Positions 54,072 through 62,843 of a DNA stretch of 64,000 bases are shown here, one piece after another (positions within the stretch are counted from its first letter, which is position 1; each line of letters begins with the position of its first letter). The stretch comes from Microvirga aerilata. GTDB lineage: Bacteria; Pseudomonadota; Alphaproteobacteria; Rhizobiales; Beijerinckiaceae. The notes beneath the pieces were generated by a model. It was given only the letters and a program-made list of their open reading frames with translations, was not told the origin of the DNA and made no database searches. Made by a program: the position numbers and the translations under genes. The stretch lies in assembly GCF_016743775.1 (NCBI RefSeq), contig NZ_JAEQMY010000013.1, positions 1 through 64,000 on the forward strand. Direction: 5' to 3'.

Positions 54072-57000
54072 TCATGTCCCGAGCCGTCTCAGAACGGCAA
54101 ACGGCACAGGCCCGATGAGATCGCCGATCCCCGTCCGGCTCCTGCCGATTTCGACCTCGCTTCCTGTTATCACGTTACGCCATCTGCCCTCGGGGAGGGC
54201 AATCGTCGTATCGCCCCAGATGTCGGCGTTCACGGACGGATCGTCTCCATTCGTCAGGCTGGCCCAAAGGCGGGGGACCACCACCGCAAGGGCGTCCGTG
54301 CCCCGTTCCCTCACGAAGCCCAGAACATGGGACGAGCGGGCTCCCTCCGCCGCCAGGGGACGGTAGTCTCCCTCGCCGTAAAGGGCAGGGGATCGGCCGC
54401 GGTCGTGAAGCAGGGTCGAGAGAATGCGCTGCTTGACGCGGCCGTCGCTCCAACTCTCCATCAGGTCATCGAGAGGCGCATTCCGCTCCAGGGCCTTGGC
54501 GCGTCCCTTGTAGTCCACCGGCCGCCGGTTGTCGGGATCGACCAGCGAGAAGTCCCAGAACTCCGTGCCCTGATAGATATCGGGCACGCCAGGCAGGGTC
54601 ATCTTGAGAACGGTGCGCGACAGGCCGTTCAGCATGCCGAGCGCCGAGAGGCGCCGCGCGAGGGGCCGGAAGCGCTCCAGGAAGGAGCCCTTTGGATCGA
54701 GCGCCGCCTGGAGCAGCTTGAGAGCGGCAGCCTCATACTGCTCGTTCGGATCGACCCAGCTCGTATGCCGCTTGGCCTCGCGTAGGGCCTTCGTAAGGTA
54801 GCCCTCCATGCGTTCCCGGAAGGAGGCAAGCTGCTTGCCGTCGGTTGCTTCCAGCAGTTCCAGCGGCCAAGCGCCCAGGAGCGCTTGGAGCAGGATCACC
54901 TGATCGTTGCTGTCGGGAGCCGGCGCATCGTTCACCCGGGTAAGGTGAGGGGCGGCGGTCTCGCGCCAAAGGTCGAGGGCTTTGGCCCACTCCTCCGGCC
55001 TCTCCGACAATGCGAGCAGGCGGGCGCGCGCATCCTCGCCGCGCTTGGTGTCATGGGTGGCCGTGGCGATCATCGCATGCGGCCAGTTGCGGGCGCGATC
55101 CGCATTCAGGCGATGGAACGCATCCGGCGCGAGGCCGAAATGGCCTGGATCGCCGCCCACCTCGTTGAGCGCGATCAGGCGCCCGTAGCGGTAGAACAAG
55201 GTATCCTCCAGGCTCTTGGCCATGACCGGACCCGTGAGTTGCTGGAAGCGGCGACGGAAGCGGCGGATGTCGCCTGCATCGTTGGCTTGAACCCGGCCGA
55301 GAAGAGCCGCGGCGATGAAGTCATGCACCGTTCGGTCGGGCAGGGCGCTGGACCCCTTGGCCGCCTGGATCGTCTCCTCGATCAGGCGCACGTCCTCAGG
55401 CGCCGGTTCGCCCTCGCCGAGATAGCTGCGGTAGACCGGGAAGGCGGCGATGATCTCCACCAGCGCCCGGCGCAGGGCGAAGGCGGTGTAGTCGCGGGTG
55501 CGGCGCCCGGCATCGGCAATCGTTTTGATGTCCGACACCAGAACCTCGAGCTCGCTCGCGAAGTTCTTCTCCGTGATCTCGACCTTGGCCTGCTCAAGTA
55601 GCTGCTCATAGGAGCCGGCAAGGCCCGATGCCTCGCGGTAGAGGCGCTCGAGCGCATCGCCGGCCTTGTTGTCCACCAGCACGCCGTCGATGATGTTGAG
55701 CACGTCGTAGCCCGACGTTCCGGCGACGGGCCAGGGGCGAAGCTCCTCCCCGGGCTCCAGGATCTTCTCGACCACAACATAGAAGCCGGGTCCCACCTTC
55801 CCCTGAAGAGCGCGGGCATAGCCCTCGGGGTCCGCGAGGCCGTCGATGTGGTCGATCCGAAGGCCATGGATCAGGCCCTCGTCCACGAGGCGCACGATGA
55901 GGTCGTGCGTCCGCTCGAAGATCTCCGGAATCTCGACCCGCATCCCCGCCAGGGTGTTGATGTCGAAGAAGCGGCGGTAGTTGATGTCGCTCGATGCCAC
56001 CCGCCAGTACGAGAGCCGATAGGCCTGCGCCTCCAGGAGCCGGTGCAGGGTGTTGAAGCTCTCCGGCTGATCCGGCTTGCCGTTGATGGCCGTGACGGCA
56101 TTGTCGATGGCCTTGCGCAGGGCCGGCGTGGCGGCTGCGGCCTCGGCCAGCCGGCGCTTCAACTCCTCCGCCTCTTGCGGCAGGCCGCTGGGGACGGAGG
56201 CCTGCCCGGCCATGGCCCTCAGGCGTTCCGCGAGCGTGCGGATCTCTCCGGCCTTGGCGGCATCGTTGAGCCCTGCAAGGGCATGATCGAGCACGACCGG
56301 ATAGGTGGTCGGGCAGATCGGGAAGCGGTGCTCCCAATGCCAGACGCTGAAGCTTCCCTCATCGGGGTCGAACTTCAGCTGGAGTTCGCCCCGCTCGAGA
56401 ACCTCGCCGTATAGGCCGCCCAGGGACGGCACGATGAGCTTGCCATCGGCTCCAGGCCGCTCCCAATCGATGTCGAAGGCCTCGGCCACCGGCGAGAGCC
56501 GTCCCCATTCGAGCACGGAGAGCCACCAGCCATTGGCCTGGCCGCCCACGCCCATGTGGTTGGGGACGATATCGAGCAGGAGCTTGAGACCCTGCTCCCT
56601 TATGGCCTCCGACAGCCGCCGGAAGCCTTCCTCGCCGCCGAGCTCCGGGTTGATGGCCGAATGATCGACGATGTCATAGCCGTGGGTGGAGCCGGGAGCC
56701 GCGGTCTGGATGGGCGAGGAATAGACATGGCTGATGCCGAGCTTCGCCAGATAGGGCACGATCTTCACGGCGTCGTCGAAGGTGAAGTCCTTGTGGAACT
56801 GCAGCCGGTACGTGGCGCGGGGAGGAGGGGCCGCGAGCGCGCTGCGGCGCGAGCGGGCATCCCGCCCTTCCTCGGTCAGCGCCACGGCAAGCTTCGACAG
56901 CAGGCTGCCGGGCGCCGCGATGGACTCGACGGTGTTCGTGAGACGGCGGCGCCAGTTGGGGTGGCCCACATCCATGCCGGGCATGTTGGGTTGGTTCAAC

Positions 57001-58919
57001 TCGCCGGACGCGTCCTCGATCTGCAGGGCCGTCAGCACGGAGGAGGTGCGGGCGAGGTAACGGACGGTCGCCTCCACGGGGGCTTCGTCCGGGACGTCGG
57101 CGGACGGAAGAAGGCCCTGGCGGGCCAGAGCCTCGGCAAGGTGCCGCTTGTCGGCGGCGCGCGACACCCGTTCGTTGCCGGCGGTCTTGGGATCGAAGAT
57201 TCCAAGCGTCTGGCGCAGGTCGATATCGAGACCGCGCCACCAGCCGATCAAGGTCGGCAGGTCGTGGGTGGTGATGACCGCAAGAGCCGAGCGGGGATAT
57301 TGCTCCGGCGTCTTGAAAGCCGATCCCTCGCGCTCGAAAGGCAGGACCCGGTAGCTGAGAACGCCGGACTCCATGATGGCGTCCGAGAAGCCCTCCGGCG
57401 CGGTGCCGAGGTCTTCCGCAATGACAAGGCAATTGGCACGGTGGCTCTCGACCCGCAGGACCGCCAGCATGGCCTCGAAGGGATAATCCACATAAGCGCC
57501 CTGCGATGCCGGCGCCCCGGAGGGGATCAGGAAGAGGCGCTGGAGCTGGAACGCATGATCGATGCGGATTGCGCCCGCATGGCGCATGTTGGCCGAAACC
57601 AGATCGCGGAAGGCCGCGAGGCCTTGCTCTTCCAGGGTGAGAGGGTTGAAGGGCGGCAGGCCCCAATCCTGACCCTGCGGTCCGAGCGGATCGGGAGGCG
57701 CACCGATGTTGAGCTTCGGGGCATAGCGATCCGGGGTCGCCCAGATCTCCGATCCGCCCCCGTCCGCACCCACCGCAAGATCCCGGTAGAGTCCGATCGG
57801 CAGGCCCGCGGCCCGGGCCCGCTCGGCGGCCTGACCGAGTTGGCGATCAGCCAGCCATTGCAGCCAGGCATGGAACGCGACGCGCTCGGCCTTGTCCGAG
57901 CGGAACCGTTTCACCTCGTCCGAATGCACCGAACGGATGGCCTCGGGCCATTCGCCGGTCCAGAAGAGTCCCTCGCCGCGAAAATGCTCGGAGAGCGCTT
58001 CGAATGTGGCATGAGCTTCCAGTGAACTGCCACCCGCTTGCCGGAAAGCCTCGAAGGCGGAGCGGTTGCCGGATCTCTGGAAGTGGCTCCACAGGGCGTC
58101 GAGAAGGGGGCGCTTGACGGCCCAGGCTTCCGCGTAGTCGATCAAAGGCGCGCTTCGCAACCGGGCAAGACGCTCCTGAACGTCGGATGCTTCGAGAAGC
58201 TGCGCGGCACCGCTTTCGGCGAAGCCCTCCATCGCTGTCGGGTCGATATAGATCGATTCGAGAAACAGCCGGGAGGATGGGGAGTAGGGCGAGATCTTCG
58301 TCCTGTCAGCCGCAAAGAGAGCATGGACGGGGCTGAGGCCCAGGAAGGCGCCGCCGAAGCTGGCGACACTTTCGGCCGTCAGCGCCACGTCGGAGTAGTC
58401 GCCGATCCCAAGGTCCTGTTCGGAACGTAAAGAGTAGATCTGGGCCGTGGCTCCCCACAGGCGCGTGTCCTGCCCCAGAGATTCAGGCGCCCAGCACTGG
58501 TCGGGCGCAGCGATAACCGTTGCCTCCAGGTCGCCGAGCCGGAAATGGTGATAGCCCATGGGCAGGGCAGGAATGTCCAGGGTGCCCGCACCCTTGGGCA
58601 GGCGTCCTTCACGGACTTGGCCGCCTTCCTCGGTGAGCGTCCAGGCCAGCTGTCCGGGCGACCCGCGCAGGCGGAGCTTCGCCGGCTTTCCCGCTTCGAC
58701 CGGGATCACGGCCGGGATGACGCCGGCCTTCAGGCGTTCCAGGCGCGCAAGGCTCTCCTGTGCTGCACGCTCCGACGAGACATCGAGGCCCAGCGCAGTG
58801 AGAAGGGCCACTCGTGTCTCTGCCGTGGTTTGGACACTGTTTCCAAACGCATCGGTGTAGTCTGAAGAAATACCGACAATTGCGGCCATCCGCTCCAGCA
58901 GAGCGTTCAGCTTGCTCAT
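54072..58919 (-). CDS. fused 4-alpha-glucanotransferase (MalQ) - maltooligosyltrehalose synthase (TreY)
   Basis: A 1615-residue two-enzyme fusion from the ATG at 58919 (AAGGAA upstream; a longer frame to 59003 is rejected). Residues 1 to about 690 are MalQ (GH77): IRIDHAFQLQRLF with the nucleophile Asp, VIAEDLGTAPEGF with the acid/base Glu, and TTHDLPTL. From about 703 to the end it is TreY (GH13): TYRLQFHKDFTFDDA, STHGYDIVDHS, GLRIDHIDGLADPEGY, VVEKILEPGEEL and PGVPDIYQGTEFWDFSLVDPDNRRPVDY. MalQ reshapes short maltodextrins; TreY turns their reducing end into trehalose. It overlaps treZ by 4 bp, so TreZ, which releases trehalose, is made alongside. Confidence 0.95.
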   Translation of the reverse strand: MSKLNALLERMAAIVGISSDYTDAFGNSVQTTAETRVALLTALGLDVSSERAAQESLARLERLKAGVIPAVIPVEAGKPAKLRLRGSPGQLAWTLTEEGGQVREGRLPKGAGTLDIPALPMGYHHFRLGDLEATVIAAPDQCWAPESLGQDTRLWGATAQIYSLRSEQDLGIGDYSDVALTAESVASFGGAFLGLSPVHALFAADRTKISPYSPSSRLFLESIYIDPTAMEGFAESGAAQLLEASDVQERLARLRSAPLIDYAEAWAVKRPLLDALWSHFQRSGNRSAFEAFRQAGGSSLEAHATFEALSEHFRGEGLFWTGEWPEAIRSVHSDEVKRFRSDKAERVAFHAWLQWLADRQLGQAAERARAAGLPIGLYRDLAVGADGGGSEIWATPDRYAPKLNIGAPPDPLGPQGQDWGLPPFNPLTLEEQGLAAFRDLVSANMRHAGAIRIDHAFQLQRLFLIPSGAPASQGAYVDYPFEAMLAVLRVESHRANCLVIAEDLGTAPEGFSDAIMESGVLSYRVLPFEREGSAFKTPEQYPRSALAVITTHDLPTLIGWWRGLDIDLRQTLGIFDPKTAGNERVSRAADKRHLAEALARQGLLPSADVPDEAPVEATVRYLARTSSVLTALQIEDASGELNQPNMPGMDVGHPNWRRRLTNTVESIAAPGSLLSKLAVALTEEGRDARSRRSALAAPPPRATYRLQFHKDFTFDDAVKIVPYLAKLGISHVYSSPIQTAAPGSTHGYDIVDHSAINPELGGEEGFRRLSEAIREQGLKLLLDIVPNHMGVGGQANGWWLSVLEWGRLSPVAEAFDIDWERPGADGKLIVPSLGGLYGEVLERGELQLKFDPDEGSFSVWHWEHRFPICPTTYPVVLDHALAGLNDAAKAGEIRTLAERLRAMAGQASVPSGLPQEAEELKRRLAEAAAATPALRKAIDNAVTAINGKPDQPESFNTLHRLLEAQAYRLSYWRVASSDINYRRFFDINTLAGMRVEIPEIFERTHDLIVRLVDEGLIHGLRIDHIDGLADPEGYARALQGKVGPGFYVVVEKILEPGEELRPWPVAGTSGYDVLNIIDGVLVDNKAGDALERLYREASGLAGSYEQLLEQAKVEITEKNFASELEVLVSDIKTIADAGRRTRDYTAFALRRALVEIIAAFPVYRSYLGEGEPAPEDVRLIEETIQAAKGSSALPDRTVHDFIAAALLGRVQANDAGDIRRFRRRFQQLTGPVMAKSLEDTLFYRYGRLIALNEVGGDPGHFGLAPDAFHRLNADRARNWPHAMIATATHDTKRGEDARARLLALSERPEEWAKALDLWRETAAPHLTRVNDAPAPDSNDQVILLQALLGAWPLELLEATDGKQLASFRERMEGYLTKALREAKRHTSWVDPNEQYEAAALKLLQAALDPKGSFLERFRPLARRLSALGMLNGLSRTVLKMTLPGVPDIYQGTEFWDFSLVDPDNRRPVDYKGRAKALERNAPLDDLMESWSDGRVKQRILSTLLHDRGRSPALYGEGDYRPLAAEGARSSHVLGFVRERGTDALAVVVPRLWASLTNGDDPSVNADIWGDTTIALPEGRWRNVITGSEVEIGRSRTGIGDLIGPVPFAVLRRLGT

Positions 58920-60736
58920 GCCGATGTTCCTTTCAGAATGACCCCTGACCAGGGTGGAAGTTGGAGATCCGTTGTCGACCGGGCGAGCCCGGGGCTCGAC
59001 CACAGCACGCGAGAAGCCTCGTCGGTGCTCTCGTTCATGGGGCCGCTGCCGAAATTTGCAAGAAGGCGGAGAGCGCCATCGGCAAAGGTCCAGGTGACGT
59101 CCAGGGTGTTTTCCGGCGAAACTTTATAACGAGAGCCGCGATAGTCGCCCCTGAGCAGGGGGACGATCTCCGATTGCCGCAGTGCGAGCAGCGCCCGGGT
59201 TTGCTGGTGAATATCTTGGTGCGGAGCACGCATGGTCTCCGACCAGTCGATCCTGGAGCACTCGAAGGTTGCTCGATCGGTCGGGTCGGGGATGCGCTGG
59301 GACATCTCCGGATCCGTGAACGCCTTGAAGCGCTTGAACTCGCCCCGGCGACCGTCCCGGACCGCTTTGGCGAGGTCCGGGTCGTTCTCGAAATCCACGA
59401 AGAACTGGAACGGCGCCGAAGCCGCCCACTCCTCTCCCATGAAGAGCAGCGGAATATGGGGAGAGAGAAGAAAAATCCCCTGGGCGAGGGCCAGGCGCTC
59501 AGGCGGTATCAGCTGCGACAGGCGCTCGCCGAACGCGCGATTGCCCACCTGATCGTGGTTCTGGAGAAAAGACACGAAGGCCGTGGGCGGCAGATGGCCC
59601 GATGGCTCGCCGCGGATGACGCCGTCCTTGTGCGGCGACGGATCGCCCTGATAGGCGAAGCCTTCCGCCAGCGCCCGCCCGAGATGGTGGAGCGGCCGGT
59701 TCGCATAATCCTCGTAGTAGCCCTCGTTCTCGCCGGTGAGAAGGGCGTGCCAGGAGTTGTGAATGTCGTCCGCCCATTGCGCCGTGTGGAGCCTGGGCCG
59801 CCTGTCGGCTTCCCGGCCGAGCCACCGAGCCTGGTTGGCTTCGTTTTCGAGCACGAGATGAACGTGGCGGTTGGGGATCTCCTGCCGGATACGGGTCGCC
59901 AGTTCCTCGATGAAATGCGGATGGCTGTCGTCGCTGATGGCGTGAACGGCATCGAAGCGCAAACCGTCGATATGATATTCCTCGAGCCAATAAAGGGCAT
60001 TGTGGAAGAAGAAGTCGCGCACCGCGCGGCTGCCCTCGCCATCCACGTTGATCCCGGCCCCCCAGGGCGTCGGGTGGCGCTCCGTGAAAAATGTCTTGGC
60101 GTAGGCGTGGAGATAGTTTCCTGACGGCCCGAAGTGATTGTAGACCACATCGAGAAAGATCATGATCCCAAGCGCGTGGGCGCGCTCGACGAGGCGCTTC
60201 AGATCCTCGGGCGTGCCATAGGCGGCATCCGGCGCATAGGGCAGAACGCCGTCATAACCCCAGTTGCGCCGGCCCGGGAACTCGGCGATCGGCATAAGCT
60301 CGATGGCCGTGATGCCGAGGTCCCGCAGGGCCTCGAGCTTGTTCATCAAGCCCGAATAGGTGCCCTCCGGCGTGGCGGTTCCCACATGAACCTCGTAGAG
60401 GACGGTTTCCTCCCAGGGCCTGCCGGCCCAGGTGGTGTCCGACCATTCGTAGGATTGCGGTTCCACGACGAGACTGAGGCCGTGCACGTCGTCCGGCTGG
60501 AACCGGGAGGCAGGATCGGGCACGACGAGGCTGCCGTCGATGCGGTAGCCGTAGCGGCTCCCGGGATGAGCCTCAGCCGAGACGTGGCGATACCACCCGT
60601 CCTGATCGGCGGTGAGCGCCTGTTCATCAGCGTCAAGGACGAGACGCACCTCGCGGGCCGTGGGCGCCCATAGGGCAAAGCGGACGCCTTCGGGGGTTGT
60701 CTCAGCCCCAAAGGGCATGGCGTGAACTCGCCGCAT
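58916..60736 (-). CDS. treZ: malto-oligosyltrehalose trehalohydrolase
   Basis: A 606-residue GH13 enzyme. An N-terminal CBM48-like domain (about 8-90) is followed by the barrel with GLRFDAVHAI (nucleophile), LVLENEANQARWL (acid/base) and QNHDQVGNRAFGERL. It hydrolyses maltooligosyltrehalose, made by TreY, to free trehalose. It is first in the operon with malQ-treY (ATGA overlap). An exact EcfG-type promoter motif lies 32 bp upstream, fitting stress-induced trehalose production. Confidence 0.95.
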   Translation of the reverse strand: MRRVHAMPFGAETTPEGVRFALWAPTAREVRLVLDADEQALTADQDGWYRHVSAEAHPGSRYGYRIDGSLVVPDPASRFQPDDVHGLSLVVEPQSYEWSDTTWAGRPWEETVLYEVHVGTATPEGTYSGLMNKLEALRDLGITAIELMPIAEFPGRRNWGYDGVLPYAPDAAYGTPEDLKRLVERAHALGIMIFLDVVYNHFGPSGNYLHAYAKTFFTERHPTPWGAGINVDGEGSRAVRDFFFHNALYWLEEYHIDGLRFDAVHAISDDSHPHFIEELATRIRQEIPNRHVHLVLENEANQARWLGREADRRPRLHTAQWADDIHNSWHALLTGENEGYYEDYANRPLHHLGRALAEGFAYQGDPSPHKDGVIRGEPSGHLPPTAFVSFLQNHDQVGNRAFGERLSQLIPPERLALAQGIFLLSPHIPLLFMGEEWAASAPFQFFVDFENDPDLAKAVRDGRRGEFKRFKAFTDPEMSQRIPDPTDRATFECSRIDWSETMRAPHQDIHQQTRALLALRQSEIVPLLRGDYRGSRYKVSPENTLDVTWTFADGALRLLANFGSGPMNESTDEASRVLWSSPGLARSTTDLQLPPWSGVILKGTSA

Positions 60737-60767
60737 CGGATCTCCAAAAGCAGGGAAAGCACTTGCG

Positions 60768-60792
60768 AACGAGGATCATGGAGCAATGTTCC
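60768..60792 (-). promoter_or_regulatory. EcfG-type general stress promoter of treZ-malQ-treY
   Basis: Minus strand: GGAAC (60792-60788), 16 bases, CGTT (60771-60768), an exact consensus match ending 32 bp before the treZ start. It would place trehalose synthesis from glycogen in the general stress regulon. Confidence 0.7.
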
Positions 60793-60960
60793 GGCGCGCT
60801 TTCAAAAAAACAGCCAAGTTTCTGGAGCGGCTTTCCAGAAACGCTTTGCAAGGCGGTCCGGCATGGTCCCCCGACAACTGCTAAGCTGGCTGCTCAGAAG
60901 ACCTTAAAACGCGATCCTCTACCCATTTCGGGTTAGCTAGAAATTTTGTCGTTTTTCGTC

Positions 60961-60986
60961 GGAACCTTCCCCAGGGTCACTGCGTT
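60961..60986 (+). promoter_or_regulatory. EcfG-type general stress promoter of the second glgA
   Basis: GGAAC (60961-60965), 17 bases, CGTT (60983-60986), an exact match with the longer permitted spacer, 60 bp before the glgA start at 61047. Confidence 0.65.
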
Positions 60987-61046
60987 AAACGCCCGACTGC
61001 CTATGGCGCGGGGGGTCGGTGGGGATCGCGCCGCTGAGCTAAAATC

Positions 61047-62573
61047 GTGGAATCATTTCAACTGGAAGCCGGCAAGGCTTTCCCGACGCATGCGCATGCC
61101 GAACTGCAAAGCGGTTCGCAACCTTCCATTTCCGTTAAACGACGCCAATCCATTCTTTTCGTCACATCCGAGATCGCCGATTACATCAAGGCGGGTGGGC
61201 TCGGCGAGGTGTCGGCAGCTCTGCCGCGCGCCCTGCGTCATCACTACGACGTGCGCATTCTGATACCGGGTTACCGTCAAGTTCTTTCGCAGATTGGCGA
61301 TGTGGAGGAAATTGCCCGCTTGCCTGCATCCTTCGGTATTCCTGCCTGCGGCTTGGGTCGTGGCACGACGCAGGATGGCTTGACCGTATATGTTCTCCTC
61401 TGCCCCGAACTCTACGACCGGGACGGTTCACCCTATGTGGACAGCTTCGGCGTCGACTGGAGCGACAACGATGTCCGGTTCGCTCGCCTTGGCTTGGCCG
61501 CGGCCGACATTGCGTCCGGGGCCGGCGATCCGCTCTGGCGCGCCGACCTGCTGCACCTCAATGATTGGCCGTCCGGTCTCGCGTCCGCCTATCTTGCATG
61601 GCGCGGGCAGCATATTCCTACGATCCTGACCATTCACAACCTTGCCTACCAGGGGCTCTTCGACCGCAATCGATTGTCGTATCTGGGCATTCCCGACAAC
61701 GCCTTTCAGATCAATGGCGTCGAGTTCTACGGCAAGCTCTCCTTCCTGAAGGCAGGCATCTTCTACTCCTCCCACATCACGACGGTGAGCTCCACCTATG
61801 CGAGGGAGATCACCCGGCCCGAATTCGGCTGCGGCCTCGATGGGCTTCTCAGGACCTGTGCCGATGAGGGGCGCCTCGACGGCATCATCAACGGCATCGA
61901 CGAGAGCTGGGATCCGAGCACGGATCCTTACCTGGTAAGCCCGTTCTCGGCCGAGAATTGCCGGGGCAAGCGCGCCAACGCCAACAACGTGCGCGAGAAT
62001 TTCGGTCTTGCCCTGTCGACCGGACCGCTCTTTGCGGTCGTCTCGCGCTTGGTGCACCAGAAGGGGGTCGATCTCGCAATCTCGGCTGCGGAGACCATCG
62101 TATCCCAGGGCGGACAGATTGCCGTCATCGGACAGGGGGAGCCGCGGTTCGAGGCCGAGTTGCAGTCACTGGCACAGCGCCATCCTGGATCCGTGGGCGT
62201 GAAGATCGGCTACGACGAAGGAGATGCTCGCCGCATGTATGCAGGCAGTGATTTTCTGCTCATGCCCTCGCGCTTCGAGCCCTGCGGTCTCAGCCAGATG
62301 TACGCGCAAAGGTTCGGCTCCCTGCCGATTGCTCACAAGACAGGCGGCCTTGCCGATACGATCGAGGATGGCGTCAACGGCTTCCTCTTCGGTGAGCCGT
62401 CGCTGAACCGCTTCATGGATGCCATCAGAAGAGGACTGGATACGTTCCGTTCCAGTTCCCGGCTGACGACCATGCGACGCGCTGCGATGAACAGACCTCA
62501 TGGGTGGGACAGGTCCGCTTCCCGATACCAGGAAGTGTACGATCGGGCCCGGCAGGCGGCCGCTGCTGCATAA
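61047..62573 (+). CDS. glgA: glycogen/starch synthase, copy 2 (divergent GlgA paralogue)
   Basis: A 508-residue GT5 protein starting at a GTG. The ADP-glucose loop reads KAGGLGEVSAALP (KTGGL in copy 1). [10 protein letters not shown] and KTGGLADTI in the C-terminal half keep the catalytic residues, so it should be active. An N-terminal tail of about 35 residues precedes the fold and may not all be translated. It is clearly diverged from copy 1 in this window. It is divergent from treZ behind its own EcfG-type promoter and ends at a strong terminator. Confidence 0.92.
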   Translation: MESFQLEAGKAFPTHAHAELQSGSQPSISVKRRQSILFVTSEIADYIKAGGLGEVSAALPRALRHHYDVRILIPGYRQVLSQIGDVEEIARLPASFGIPACGLGRGTTQDGLTVYVLLCPELYDRDGSPYVDSFGVDWSDNDVRFARLGLAAADIASGAGDPLWRADLLHLNDWPSGLASAYLAWRGQHIPTILTIHNLAYQGLFDRNRLSYLGIPDNAFQINGVEFYGKLSFLKAGIFYSSHITTVSSTYAREITRPEFGCGLDGLLRTCADEGRLDGIINGIDESWDPSTDPYLVSPFSAENCRGKRANANNVRENFGLALSTGPLFAVVSRLVHQKGVDLAISAAETIVSQGGQIAVIGQGEPRFEAELQSLAQRHPGSVGVKIGYDEGDARRMYAGSDFLLMPSRFEPCGLSQMYAQRFGSLPIAHKTGGLADTIEDGVNGFLFGEPSLNRFMDAIRRGLDTFRSSSRLTTMRRAAMNRPHGWDRSASRYQEVYDRARQAAAAA

Positions 62574-62602
62574 GGGTACATCCGACAACTGCTAACGATA
62601 TC

Positions 62603-62631
62603 AAAAGGGCTGAACCGGGTTCAGCCCTTTT
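62603..62631. terminator. bidirectional terminator after the second glgA
   Basis: A 12-bp perfect stem, AAAAGGGCTGAA (62603-62614) with TTCAGCCCTTTT (62620-62631) and loop CCGGG. The right arm ends in TTTT on the plus strand and the left arm supplies the T-tract on the minus strand. It is 29 bp after the stop codon. Confidence 0.85.
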
Positions 62632-62683
62632 GCTTTGGCATGTTCGGCCGCACCGATAGAGTGTTGCGGCCTTATTCTTGAGC

Positions 62684-62706
62684 CGGTGCCGCTTTTTGAG
62701 GCACCG
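62684..62706. promoter_or_regulatory. inverted repeat upstream of the urtA sigma-54 promoter
   Basis: CGGTGCC (62684-62690) and GGCACCG (62700-62706) around nine bases, about 73 bp upstream of the -24/-12 element. The GGTGC/GCACC arms and the enhancer-like position suggest an NtrC site, but the arms are in the opposite order to the usual TGCAC...GTGCA, so this is tentative. Confidence 0.3.
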
Positions 62707-62778
62707 CAGCTATGATCCTGTTCGTTCATCCGCATCCACGACTGCATGGAGGATCTGAATTCAGTCCAAGAGCATCGC

Positions 62779-62793
62779 TGGCACGGTTCTTGC
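62779..62793 (+). promoter_or_regulatory. sigma-54 (RpoN) promoter of urtA
   Basis: TGGCAC (62779-62784), GGTTC, TTGC (62790-62793): an exact -24/-12 match with the correct 5-base spacing, 50 bp before the urtA start codon. It implies nitrogen-limitation control through NtrC of the urea transporter. Confidence 0.8.
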
Positions 62794-62843
62794 CTAATGA
62801 CCCGACGTTGCACCTGTAACAGGGCAGCCAAGGGAGAGGACCT

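Larger units (their letters stand above)
60737..61046. other. 310-bp divergent promoter region between treZ and the second glgA
   Basis: No gene is visible. It contains two exact EcfG-type motifs, one facing each gene, listed separately. A region of inverted sequence (TTTCTGGAGCGGCTTTCCAGAAA around 60819-60841) lies between them and could form a hairpin or an operator. Confidence 0.6.
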
